NCBI GenBank assembly: GCA_035771175.1 | Contig: CM069598.1 | Location: 12,630,539 to 12,694,538 of the forward strand | Length of the DNA stretch: 64,000 nt | Reading direction: 5' to 3' | From: Paratinospora sagittata | Lineage: Eukaryota > Streptophyta > Magnoliopsida > Ranunculales > Menispermaceae | Notes under the pieces: model-generated | Database searches by the model: none | Told to the model about the DNA's origin: nothing | What the model saw: the letters and a program-made list of their open reading frames with translations, nothing else | Position numbers and translations under genes: made by a program | Shown: positions 1 to 12,500 of the stretch, piece by piece | How positions within the stretch are numbered: position 1 is the first letter of the stretch | Layout of the letters: each line of letters starts with the position of its first letter

Positions 1-231
1 ATGATGATTTTGGGAACAAAGAGAGGATCTTTCTGGAGTTGTTTTTTTGGAGATTTTGATGGGGGAAGGAGATTTGGTAATATGTCGTTTTTGTTGTTGT
101 TGGTGATGATGGAATGGAATTTGGGAAGATGGGAAGAGAGTTGTGCTGGTGAGAGGAAATGGGGTGGAAGGATTTGGGATTTTGATTGATTGTAATAAAG
201 GGAGCTTGAGGAGATTTGAAGCCATTGCCAT
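1..231 (-). CDS. N-terminus of a probable plastid-targeted protein (partial, runs off left edge)
   Basis: Reading the minus strand from an ATG at 231 gives 77 codons without a stop to the window edge. The peptide begins MAMASNLLKLPLLQSIKIP and continues rich in Ser, Thr, Pro and Lys with a His/Gln run (HHHQQQQ) and almost no acidic residues, the composition of a chloroplast transit peptide. A second in-frame ATG two codons later (225) could also serve. The mature domain lies outside the window, so the function cannot be named. The region upstream (232-560) has T-rich tracts and a TA repeat. The call as a real gene rests on composition and an uninterrupted frame only; a chance ORF is possible. 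Confidence 0.55.
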   Translation of the reverse strand, partial: MAMASNLLKLPLLQSIKIPNPSTPFPLTSTTLFPSSQIPFHHHQQQQKRHITKSPSPIKISKKTTPERSSLCSQNHH

Positions 232-1215
232 GAGAATTAATATGGAAGGAGTGGAATTCTGATGTTTTCAAGAACTGAAACTGTGAAGATAATGGGAAGT
301 CTCAGCCAGTCATATCCCACCCACCAAAGACAAAGGGTTTTATTTTGGATAATTTCGTTTGTAAATTTTTTTTTAATTTTTTTTTTTTTTTTTGCACCTA
401 AAATTAGATATAAATCGTTTCTCAATGCCAAATAATTCAGTTGCTTATTAGCTTTTTCTTTTTTCTTTTTTTTCTTTTCTTTTTTTTTTTTAGAAGAAAC
501 AAAAGTATACGTATCAATTGATGGGAAAGTAATACATATATATATATATATATATGCTGGCAAGAACTGAAATATGTAAGTATTACTCTAAATAAATAAA
601 TAAATAACTAGCATAATAAAATTCATATCTGCTAAAAGTGACCTTAAAACTTGCAAAACAACTGCAATGGCCTCAAATAGCTGTCTTTGTTTCATTGAAT
701 TCCATGCAAGTGATTGAAGATTAGGAATGAATGGAATTCCCGTAGCCAAAAAAAAGGGTCCAACGTGCTTGCATCTGTGTCATCACAATTTCTTGTTATG
801 CACCAAACAAAGTTGAATCTTCAATGCCACAGCTATGTATGTAAACGTTGAATCTGGAGCTCCTAACATGACAAACTCTTCTTAATTCTAAAATCAGGCA
901 TGGAGATTATACTTAATAAAAATATACTGAAAATTCTACTGCCTGTCCAGCCAGGTTTTCAATATAAGAAAGGGATGTGGAGAGCATATAATAGTTAAGA
1001 AGCAACCCCAGTCAACCAACGTGTGAAGATGATGGGATATACAGTTTAAGCTGGAAATGCCAATGATTATATTGAAAATTCAAAGTAATTGAACCAAAAA
1101 CGAGAGACAACTTTGCCAGTTTCTGCACCATATTTATTATTTAGTCTACACTACATGATTCCAAATATAGACAACTTGTATTATATTTTGGTTATCAAAA
1201 GGTACTTCTTCACTC
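232..1215. other. Intergenic spacer with simple repeats
   Basis: It separates the divergent minus-strand gene at the left edge from the phytocyanin locus. It contains T-rich tracts (365-395, 460-492), a TA dinucleotide run (537-556) and an AATA run (about 588-606). I see no reading frame with protein-like composition. Confidence 0.6.
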
Positions 1216-1222
1216 TATAAAA
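1216..1222 (+). promoter_or_regulatory. TATA box of the phytocyanin locus
   Basis: TATAAAA lies about 107 bp upstream of the ATG at 1323, followed by a CT-rich leader (1258-1300) typical of plant 5' UTRs. Transcription would begin near 1245-1255. Confidence 0.55.
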
Positions 1223-1322
1223 GCTATATTGTTCATCTTCCAATGAAACTAAAACTGCTCTTCTCTCTTAAAGAGCTGTTTCTTCTTCCTTCAACATACC
1301 ATCTTACCTGTTATACAATTTC

Positions 1323-2264
1323 ATGGAAGCGGGCACCGTGAAAACACTCGTGAGCTTAGCCATTGTGGCATTGCTCGTTGAGTTATCTAAGGGAGAAACT
1401 CATATCATTGGAGCACCCAATGGCAGGTGGGATACAAGCAGCAACTTGCAGTCATGGGCAAAAGTACAAAAATTTTCAGTTGGAGATAGTCTGAGTAAGT
1501 TCACCTAGAGCCTAGAATACATACAAATGTATAGATTTTAATATTAAACCCTAAAGTTTGCAAAAATCTACAAGAATACCTTATATCTTGGTCAGAGTAA
1601 TCTGCCCTAATGTCACCTAACTCCTTAGTTTTAACTAAGAAAACAAAGTTACGATGCTATTGTTTCTTCTCACAATGAAACTACTACTTTTGCAGGCTTC
1701 CAATATGGCCCCCCTCACAGTGTTTTGGAGGTAACAGAAGCTGACTACAATTCCTGTCAGACAAATAATCCAATTAAGGTTTACACAAGTGGCAACACGC
1801 TCATTCTCCTCACTTCTCCTGGCAAGAGATACTACATCTGATGAATAACCAGCCATTGTGTTCTAGGAATGAAGCTAGAGGTTGAAATTATGACTTCTAC
1901 CTCACAAAGCACTCCTCCTGCCAACCCTACGCCACCTGCTTCACCTTCAACCCTAACCCCACCACCTCAACCCTCTTCTACCCCCTCGTCTACTTCGCCA
2001 AAACTTCCCCCTTCCCCCTTATCTTCACCAAACACTGCCTATTCTAGCTCCCCTAATATTGTACCATCTAAGCCACCTGCTTTAACCAGTCCTACGGCTC
2101 CATCCACCGAATTGCCCTTCATGGAACCTTCTGAATTTCCTTGGAGCTCACTTTCTCCAAGCAGTCCTCCACAACCTCATGTTTCTATGGCAAAAAATGA
2201 CTACTTGCAGGTGAAGCTCCCAATGGGGCATGGATTTGGATTGGCTATGATTTTGGCTTTTTAG
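1323..2264 (+). pseudogene. Phytocyanin (blue-copper/uclacyanin-like), two exons, broken by tandem in-frame stops
   Basis: Exon 1 is 1323-1494 and exon 2 is 1696-2264 (phase-1 GT-AG intron). Exon 1 encodes a signal peptide (about residues 1-24), then a phytocyanin start with VGDSL at the exon end. Exon 2 continues FQYGPPHSVLEV, YNSC and GKRYYI. There two adjacent codons, TGA TGA (1839-1844), replace the expected Cys-Gly; the frame then continues for 139 codons with SHC, GMKLEVEI, a long Pro/Ser/Thr-rich arabinogalactan-like stretch and a short hydrophobic C-terminus resembling a GPI signal. In this family the lost Cys is a copper ligand with two His and a Met or Gln; both His and the Met are present. 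As it stands the product would be 105 aa without a copper site. No other frameshift or stop is seen, so the damage looks recent; a sequencing difference cannot be excluded. TAG ends the frame at 2262 and AATAAA follows. Confidence 0.8.
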
Positions 2265-3567
2265 CCGAATAAATAAACTTCTGCAGACATTTATCTTCCT
2301 GGTTATTTTTCTTCCATTTGAGGTGTAAGCTTGAGAGACAAATTTCTCTGTGAATGTCTAAGTTATGGCTGTGCCAATAAATAACATAATCAAATTCTTT
2401 TTCTTAATTCCTGGCACCTTAAAATTTTTGGAATATGGATTTTCCACACATAACAAATGAACTCGACACATAAACATTGTTTCTATTAAACACCACTATC
2501 TTACCACCATCACATAATTGTATCCACCAATACCACCACAACCAAACTCCTCTATAATATTAAATCAACATGACCAGAACCACCTCCAAATTGTCTTATC
2601 AAAGAGGCATTCCACCACACACACTGTAAGCATTCAAAAGTCAACACGTCCACCAAAATGCTAACAGAACCACACCACGCATGGAGACCTTACTACAATC
2701 ATAAAATCTGCCACCTTCATAGATATTGCTGCAACAGCCACTGCACCATAGTGACCGGCAAGCATTCCCCACCAACCAACATACTCTGAACTGTTAACAA
2801 CACAGTAGAATGAGTTGGTGTTCCTAATTGCTATGTATAGAAGATATGTTCTGGAACATATTTCTCTAAATGGTCATTTATTCCTCTCCTTTTTCCAGGA
2901 AATATAACGAATTCTCCACAACAAAACTCAAAAAGCATAAGAGAAAATTTTATTAAAAAGGGGGCGAGGGAATAACTAAATGCTAAATTTTTGGAGATAG
3001 CTAAACTTTAACAATCAGTAGCGGTTGTACCTGCTGTATAGCACCCTTTTGCACCAGATCTAATTCTGAAGCTGCCTACCAATGCATGAGTACAGTTCAG
3101 CCCACAAGAAATAAGTCATAATTTATAATCTATGTTTCCCCTTTAGAAATATGATGCACAATATTTTGTAATAAGTCAACAACTATGAAAGACCAACCTA
3201 AGCATGTTCAACTGTGAAACAATACAGTTACACACAATATGTAACTGATAACTAGATGCAAAGAAGACAGACCCTTTGGATGCTAAAATTGAGTGCTACA
3301 TTTATAAACCCACAAAGCAACATGAAACAGCAGGGGTAACTCAAAAAGAAGCATCATCCCCGAACAAGATAACAAGTAATCAGATTTGCTTATTAGCATT
3401 TACAAGTGATCAGCAGCAACAATAAGGGAGTTTCAAGTTCTCCAAAACATGTCATTCATCTAATCCAGTCTGACTTCAACTAACACAGTCAAGAACAACA
3501 GCAGAAAAACAATAAATGATCACAAGCAGGAGCAGAGATTTCATACTCATCACTGAAACCTGCCAAC
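2265..3567. other. Intergenic region between convergent phytocyanin and bHLH loci
   Basis: It holds the phytocyanin 3' end and, reading minus, the 3' UTR of the bHLH gene. A minus-strand AATAAA at 2949-2954 is a possible polyadenylation signal for bHLH. I see no additional gene. Confidence 0.5.
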
Positions 3568-6500
3568 TTAAGCAACTGGGGGACGGAGAACATGATCCTG
3601 AGAGGTATCAACTGCTGCAGGTGGCATGAATTGCCACATGGCAACTCCAGGGTAGCTAATGAATGGCATTAGCTTGTTGCCAGCTGCTTGACTCTGAGCA
3701 GCAAATGCAGCTGGGATTGCAGGAGGATGAGGCAGATAACTTGGTTGAGTGCTCATGGCTTTGACTTGCTGCTCCAGCTTCTCTTTATCTGCTTTTAGCC
3801 TCTGTTTTTCATCACGAAGCTCATTTTTCTCAGCCTACACAAATGAAGGACAACATGATTTTAAAGATGTAAATTAAAAAAAAAAAAAAAAGTAAATAAT
3901 GTCACTAGTTTCCAGGGAGACACCTAAAACATTGAGGTATTTAAGAAGAAAACGAGATCACACGTTAAGCGGGTTCAAATCCTCATGAATGAGCATTCAT
4001 TCTAGGCAATCCATCAATTTTCTGCACTCTCATGCTTGCTTTGAAGGTGCATCCTGACCTACTAGAGCAACTCTTTCTTTTGCTTTCTTTTTTATCTAAT
4101 AAGCCCTAAATTAATCACAAAAAGAAAAGGACAAGAGAAGAATGGTATCTAGCAAGTATTCTGATTTCTGAATAACCGGATTCTTCATATCTTTACCCAC
4201 TCCAAAGGCCACATACTTTCAGAACTTATACTCTCAAAGAACTGCAGCTATATGAAGGTTTCAATCAATATATATAAAGCACATCCTAAACCATGAAAAT
4301 TGGCTTCTTTTTTAAGTTCACAAAATCTAATAGTACCACTTTCTATAATCCCAAAGATTAATAGGTACATTTCTTAATTATGTAAACTAGCCACCTATAC
4401 GTCAGCATCAACTAAACTAGAAAAAGAAACAGCAATTTCTGACAATAACTTCACTCTACACATTTTAGGTAGGTTCTGAGTCATAAGAATTTTCTCAAAG
4501 AGCAGCCGTGCAAGACAAAAAACATTTATCAGTTGAGAAAAAATAACTGTCACCACGTTCTAAAATCATAATAACATACAATAGCACCAAGTTAAAGGAC
4601 GAGTTTCTTGTTAAGACAAAACCGATAGCGAATAATTGTCTTAACTTATCAGTTAAGACAAAAAAATAAAATATGATAAATGTTTAACTTGCTGCTATTG
4701 TATGTTATTATGATAAATGTTATCATATTCTAGTCACCAAGTCCTAAAATCATAATAACATACAATAGCACGAAGTTAAAGGATGAGTTAGAATGCATAA
4801 AATAACTACTTAAAACCAAGCAAACCTTCAACTCCTTAATTTTATCCTGAAGGCTCTCATTTGATTCCTTCAGCTTCTGGGCTTCACCGCGTAGCTGGTT
4901 AACCATGCGGACAGCATCACTCAGTAAAGCAGCCTTGTCCATTTTGGGTGGCCTTCCTGGCTCCAAGATGGAACCTAGTTCCACAAACCTTGCAATCATG
5001 CCAAACCCAATATGAGAGATGGACACAACAGAAAGATGATACGTAAAGAGAGAAAGGGAAACACATAGTGGGAGAGAATGAACACATAAGTATCTAGGTG
5101 AGTTAAAGCATACTTCTCATTCAACCTATCCCTTCGCATTTTTTCTCTACATGCTTTGGATCCAGATGCACAAGAAGCTTCAGACCGCACCCTGGAACAA
5201 ACACACAGCAAATACCAAAAGAAAGAGGCAAATGGTAGTCACCATAATGAAATCAGTGTTGTTCATAATTCAACAAAATAATGGATTGGCAGATAGAGCC
5301 TGGAACAAAAAACTTATCAAAAGCTAACAACTTGAAACGTTATTATAAGCAGTAAATTGGGTAAAACACTTACTTTTGCATGTGTAGCTAAAGAAAATGA
5401 AAATGCTGCATACCGTTTTCGAGAGCCTATTTCTTTGGGGCCATCTGAATCACCCAACGACCCCTCGATTTCCACACTAAAGCAAGAACAGAGATAAAAG
5501 AAGGGAGGGAGCATAAGAAATTAACTAGAAAAATCAGTTCAATTCATAAATGCACAGCAGATAAGAAGACATTCTGTGGATGCAATACACAAATGATGTA
5601 GACTAGCCCTCAGCACTGACTATATGGCAACATTCACTATATGCATACACTCAAGAGACAACAAGTCTCAGTAAAAGAGGTTGGAGAAAATATGAAGGAA
5701 GATAAAGAAATCTAGCTCTATCTTCCTATTTAGGAAACAAGGAGAAAATATAATTAGTTGCTCACTGCCTTAATCATTTTATCACGCAAGTTAAAGGATT
5801 CCCTTAACCTGCATGAGTGAAACATATCCATCAATATTTGTAATTGTAAGGCAAGTTTTGCTATCCAGTCAGCCTCATTATAAATGCTACAGTAATACCA
5901 AAACACACACACACACACAGAACTTGAGTTTATATTTCCACTGCATTTATGAGGTACTTTTCTTATAAAACAGTGGATTACTGATTATCCATTTCTTGAC
6001 TAATCATTGTAAATATGAAGTTGATTAACTTCAAAGACACAAATGCACAAGGACTCTGACACATGCCCATGCTGACAGGCACTTTGAGTCGCTGTGACAC
6101 ATGGACAGCACCATTTCAAATGTCAAAATTGGCAAAAGAACCATAGGCATGTATTGTAATATAGCACATTCTATGTCTAAATCAATATTTTTCTTGACAA
6201 ACAAGAAGTAAAAGTATTGCAAGGAAGCAAAAGAAAAAACATTTCTGTAAATAAAAAATAAGGTGATATGCAAAGATCATACCAGTGTTCTGTTTTAAAA
6301 ATAAAATGAACAAAAGTATAGAAGACAGAAAGCATGGAAGACATTTTATTTAGGAATCACATTGAACTAATTCACATGTCAGGATGTGTGCACTGTTTCA
6401 GTATATCCATGTATCCATACTGTCAAACAAGTGTAAATGTACTTTTCACAAATATTCCCTACCATTTAAAAATAAAAGAGTGCAACCATATGCTAAACTA

Positions 6501-9500
6501 GCAATTTTCCCATCGAGGAGCTCCAAACCAAAGTATTCTAGATTAGTAGCTCATGAGGTGGGGCCATGGTTCAAAAATTTTCCGAAATTCAGCAAAATTC
6601 CACAAATTTTTTCCCTTTTTTCACCGCCGCAGTGCAAAGTGGATGTAAAATAAAAAATGCAAAAATTCACCGAAATAATTCAATAAAATTCGATAAACTT
6701 CAATAAAATTTCTATTTTTCAATTAAAAAAATGCAAACATTCGACAAAAAATTTGATAAAATCCGATAAAATTCAATGAAATTCGACAAAAAAGTAAAAA
6801 AATGTTAGTTCATCAAATAGAAAACAAAAGAATACCAATAATTATGTATTATTTTCAACTTCATCAACCAACATAGCAATATAAATTTAAAAAAATAATT
6901 TAACAAGCTAACAAATTATGTAATTTATGGGATATGCTTTACCAAAAAGAGAAAAAAAAAATAAATAAATAAATAAATAAAGTTGAAATAAGATAAAACT
7001 TAAAAATAAATTAAAAGAGTTCCCAAAGTCATCTTCTTTCAGTTAATTCTTATAAAACAAGACTAAAAATAATGCATTTAAATAATAAACTAATAAATTA
7101 AGCATGGTGGAAGTCAAACTAGTAAAGTATATCGTCGAGAAGCAAGCCACCACAAAATTATATATCAAAACAAAGAAAAAGAATTAAGACCAAAAGCCAC
7201 CATTTCAAATTTATCACCCACTTAACAAGATTGATTTTGTCAGGTCACTTATTGGTATTTTTATGTATTAAAAGTGTCTATTTCTATTAGTTTTTAGCTT
7301 ATACTACAATGAATCTAAATATTTAAGCATATATGCAAAAATTTTCTAAACTTCTCTAATTTAGCGAATTTTTACAATAATTCATCATGTTGAATTAAAC
7401 TTCTCTGAATTAATTCCAATTTTCAAGTGACCGAAGTCAAGTCGAAATCAAATTTTTTATCCTTTGGTGTGGCTTTCTTCAAATTCCTCAGGCCAGTTAT
7501 TCATCCTAGATATACGATATTGCTTACTATTAAAAAAATCGTATTTTTTCCTAGCTCATTTTAGTATCATTCTTTGTCAAAAGAGAAACCTCCCAAACAA
7601 AAGACTTTCAAACTCAAGCAACGCAACCAAAAGTTGTTGAAAAAAAAAAATTCTTTGTTTCTCAGCCTTTTATCCTTTGGACTGTTTACAAAATCTTTTT
7701 TTTTTTTAGCAAAAACAATTAATACATATATTAGCAATAAGAAAATAAGAACTAATAGTGCATCCAAGGGTGCGCAAGTTGTGCGCCCAGACCAAAAACA
7801 AAAGACAACCCTGCACCATAAAACAAAAGTGTCACCCCTACACCATAAATTACAACAGATACAGGCAGCTACCCCAATCCAAAATCCAGTTCGAAAGAGA
7901 AGGGCCACAAACAATGTCAGACACATGCACCTAAGAACTGGCCACAAACTTGATGTCCTCTCATAATTTATTTACATCCTTGCATCTATCGCTGAAGATT
8001 ATGTTGTTCCTTTCTAACCAAATATGCCATAGTGTCACAAAAGAGGCCACAAGGGCCACCTCCCTGGCCAAACTAGAAGTGATTGTATTATGATATAGGG
8101 TCATGCAATCCTCAAGACAAGATGGAGGGAAGAACCCTCCCCCTGAGTAGCAACACCATTTCTCCCACAAACCTCTAGCCACAGAGCAATGCAAGAATAG
8201 GTGATCTGAATTTTCTTCCCCTTGAAAGCAAAGAACACAACACTGTGGAGACAAAACCATATCAGGAAGACGTCTTTGAAGTAAGTCCATGGTGTTAATC
8301 TTCCTATGAGCCAAAAGCCAACCAAACACCTTAACTTTAGATAGAATATGTATTTTCCAAATGTTTGCCGCTAAAGGAAAAGGTGGTACAGGATGGTTAG
8401 ATGATGATTGCAGGTGTGGTGTTCAACTAGTGATTTGCATGAGCACTCCCCATTTGGCTCAAGGGACCATTTAAACTTACCTGGGTTATTTGAAACAATT
8501 ACAGATTCTATGATGGCTAAAAGGTTAGCTATTTCTCCATGTTCTCTTGAGGTTAAGGCTCTAGGCAAATGAAAGTTCCATGAGATACTATTGCTTTGGT
8601 CAGTGGGGGTTGAATTAATGAAATTTGCAATTGGCTGGTCGTATGTGGATGATAATCTATACAGGTTTGGAAAAGATCGTGCCAAGGAACAATCCCCAAC
8701 CCACCTGTCCTCCCAGAAGCGAAAGGTTTCCCCATCACCAACCAAGGGGCAAATGTTGTGCACCAACCATTGATGACAGAGATTTAATGAACTTCCACGG
8801 CCCTATGAAAGAAAATCTCTCCCAAACCCTTCCCCTCCACCCTGGCCTGTGATTGATGATCTCCCATATCGACTGATAATCGCCCTTGCCCACAGAGAAT
8901 TTTGTTCATGCAGAATTCTCCATAACCATTTCCCACATAAGGCCTTATTCCTCACAACAATGTCCTCAATGCCAAGCCCTCCCTACTTCACTGGTCTCTG
9001 GATCACCTCCCACTTGATCAAGCTTTTTAATTCTCTTCCCCCCTTACCTCCCCATCATCTGTGCCACACCCAATGGAGTTTTAAACACTGATAGAAAGTA
9101 GGTTGGAATAGCTTCTAATACCGCCTTGATCAGAGCTAACCTTCCACCTTTGGACAAGAAAGCGTACTTCCATCCCTCCAATCTATGTGAAATAGTTGCA
9201 ACAACTGGTTCCCATAATTCTTTGGATTTGGGGTTTCCCCCTAGTGGCAGACCCAAATATCTCATAGGCCAAACCCCTACCGCACGCCCTGCTGAATTTG
9301 CCAATCTTAGAATTACCTCCAGATCCATGTTCACTCTTGCCATCTGGCACTTTGCCATGTTCACCTTTAGCCCGAAGAACTCACCAAAGCAATGGAGAAT
9401 ATCCAAAGCATTGCGAACATTTTCTTTCCCACCTTGCATCAAGAACAAGGTGTCATTGGCGTATTGTAGCAAAGAGACATCAATCTTATTCTTTCCTACT

Positions 9501-12500
9501 TGGAAGCAGCCTTTTACTAGTTCAAGACTTCTCGCACGGACCATCATTCGCACAACCATTCCCCACAAGAGTGAAAAGGAAAGGACAAAGCGGATCGCCT
9601 TGGCGTAGACCTCTACGCCTTTTGATAGAATGACATAGTGAACCCGTCTGATCCGGGGGCTCTAGACCCATCACAACTAAAAATTGTTGCCTTCACCTCC
9701 TCCTCTTGGAATGGTTGTTCAAGAAACACTCTCTCCTCGTGAGAAATAACCCCCCAATCCAGTCCTTTCGTCTCCCATACATAACTCCTTTCTACACTGT
9801 ACACCTTGGCAAAATATGAGATAATCTCCTCCACCACCTCCCCTTCCCCTGAGATGCAAACCCCATTCTCTTTTTCAAACAAAGTGATGCAATTTTTGTT
9901 TTGCCGACTACTTAGGATTTTGTGAAAGAAGCTTGAGTTTGCATCTCCCTCCTTAAGCCATTTAATCTTAGCTTTTTGAAGGGCTATCCAATCTTCTCTG
10001 AGACACAGCTTTTCCAATTTTTCCTTGTAAATTTTCCTAAAGGTGCCCAATTCAACTGACTAGGCTCCTTCCTCTTCCAACCCATCCAAAGATCCAATGA
10101 TCCCTTCAATCTCCTTCTTTTTGAGACCCGTCACCCCAGAGGTTTCTCTATCCCACGCCTTAATTGAATCCTGCATCAACTTCAATCTAATCATAAACTG
10201 ATGGCCCTCCCACCCAAAAGCACTTGCAGCCTGTCACCACTCCCCCACCTTTTGCAAGAAGTCCCTATGAGTCAACCAAACATTTTCAAATCTAAATGGC
10301 ATCAGTCCCCATTTCGCTTCATCTGTGTCAAGTAAAACTGGCCTATGATCCGAGGTGGTTCTGGTTAATGCCAATTGTCTGTTAGAAGGAAATGATTCCA
10401 ACCATCTTGTAGATACCAAGAACCGGTCCAATCGACAGCATATTGGTTGTGCTCTGAAATTGGACCATGTGAAGTTAGCATTACATAGAGGTAAGTCCAT
10501 AAGCTCAAGCTCATTGGTCAGCTGATCAAACTCCTACATACTTCTCGTGAGTCATGTACTGTTCAACTTTTCCCCCACAGATCTTGTGGTGTTGAAATCT
10601 CCTGCCACACACCAACCCCCCTCACAGACCACTGACAAGCCGACAAGTTCATCCCAAAACAGCTGCCTCTCCGATGGTGTTGAAGGTCCATACACCCCTG
10701 TTAACCACCATTGTGAATCCCCTGTGTCCCTCATCTAGACTATCACTGAATAGTTGGCTATGAAGCAAAGATTTGCCTCCACAACCCTTGTATCCCACAC
10801 AATTAGAATCCCCCCTGAAGCCCCCACTGATAGAAGGAAGGACCGCCCCTTACTGCGAGAACCCCACAATTTCCCTATGAGCCCTTATGGAGAGTATATA
10901 TCAATTTTTCACGTCATGAAGTAAAATATTGAAAAGAAATCACCTTAAAGTTTTATAAGAGAACTTTCTAGCCTATAGGGGTAGATCATCATCCCCAATC
11001 AGGGCAAGATGAATCTGGTAGGTACGAGGATGAAAATGGTCCTCATGGTTGTATTTGGAAATGCATCCTTAATGTACAATAAAGCTTCCATAATTAAATC
11101 AAACTTGAAGTCACCAATGTAAAAGAACAAGAATTTTGAAAGCTAGCAGGGTGACAAACTTCATCTCGGCGAATGATTCATGCTTTGCCTTCTCAAGTGA
11201 GAATCATTAGCAACCTGATTTTGCTGAATTATCGAAAATTCAAATTCACCCTGTACTTTGATCAATTAAAAGTCAAAATTAATTCGGGTAAGTTTAATTC
11301 AATGTGGAGAGTTTGTAAATATTCATCAGATTATGAAATTTAAAGATTTTTTTCATAAATACTAAAATATCCAAATTTATTGTAATATATGTTAAGTAAT
11401 TGAAACTTTTAATCCATAAAAGTATTCATCAACGACCTAACAGAATTAATCTTGATAAGTGAGTTGATAAACTTTGAAATGGTGCTTCTAGTCTTGATTT
11501 CTTTTGTGTTTTGATTTTCAGTTTTGTGCGTGTTTTCAAGGCCACACCTAAGCCACAACTAGTCCATCGCCCAGGCCATACTTAAAAATAGGTGGTGAGG
11601 TTCTTCAAAAAATTTTAAAAGTATATGGAGGTCATTGTGAATATATAAAGTGTAAGGTTCTTTCTTTCTATATTGCTGCAATATGATTGTGTAGCTTAAA
11701 TATTAGCATAACTTTTAACTCAAGTGATATATTTATATTGCCACTATGCAAGTTTTTTTTTTGCTTATTTTAAGTAGTTATTTTATGCATTCTAACTCGT
11801 CCTTTAACTTGGTTCTATTGTATGTTATTATGATTTTAGAACTTGGTGACTAGAATATGAAAATATTTTGTCTTAACTGAAAAGTTTTTTTTTTCTTATT
11901 TTTAATTCTGATTTATATTTTATTGTTATCATATAGTTGCAAATATTTTCCTTTTTGTCATACTCAGAATTGCATCAAACACGACTCTTTAAATCATTAT
12001 ACGTTCACTATATGCCAACTTTTCTTATTTGTTAATATGTTTTTCAAGTTTTTAATTTTCGAATACATAACTGACTGTGGAATACAATATGGTTAATCTT
12101 TTTTACCAAAATATGAATTCTATATTATGGAATATGTATGTAATCATGTTTACAAGGTTTGTTATGTGAAACTAATTATTTATTTATTTTGGGATCTATA
12201 AATAAATATTATTTATAATGTCTAGGCCTCGTGTAGGTGAAACCTGACACTTCCTCGCCTAGATGAGATCAATCGCCTAGGCATCGTCTTGACGCCTTGT
12301 CAACATTTGTTTTATGGTAGTTTGCTTCTATGCTATTAATGTGATAGCTTGGCATTCTACCTTGCCTAATTTGTCTGCTTATTATTAAATAGTATTGCTT
12401 TTTGAACTTGTACTATGAGTTGTTAAACCAGAAATGATAGCTTTGGAAACTCATTTAGTGGTTTTTTTTTATTATTTTCTCTTAGTCTTTTTTTTTTTTT

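Noticed and set aside
1..189. Plus-strand 62-aa frame at the left edge
   Set aside because: Low-complexity Gly/Trp/Leu-rich translation; the complementary strand has the transit-peptide-like frame starting at a proper ATG.
237..563. Minus-strand 108-aa frame
   Set aside because: Made of poly-Lys and Tyr-Ile repeats from the T-rich and TA-rich tracts; no protein-like composition.
1839..1844. UGA as selenocysteine at a Cys position
   Set aside because: The first TGA replaces a conserved Cys, which is the pattern of selenoproteins, but land plants lack the selenocysteine machinery and the next codon is also TGA. Inactivation is simpler.
7574..7966. Plus-strand 130-aa Lys-rich frame
   Set aside because: Antisense to the LINE 3' end and its poly(A) tail.
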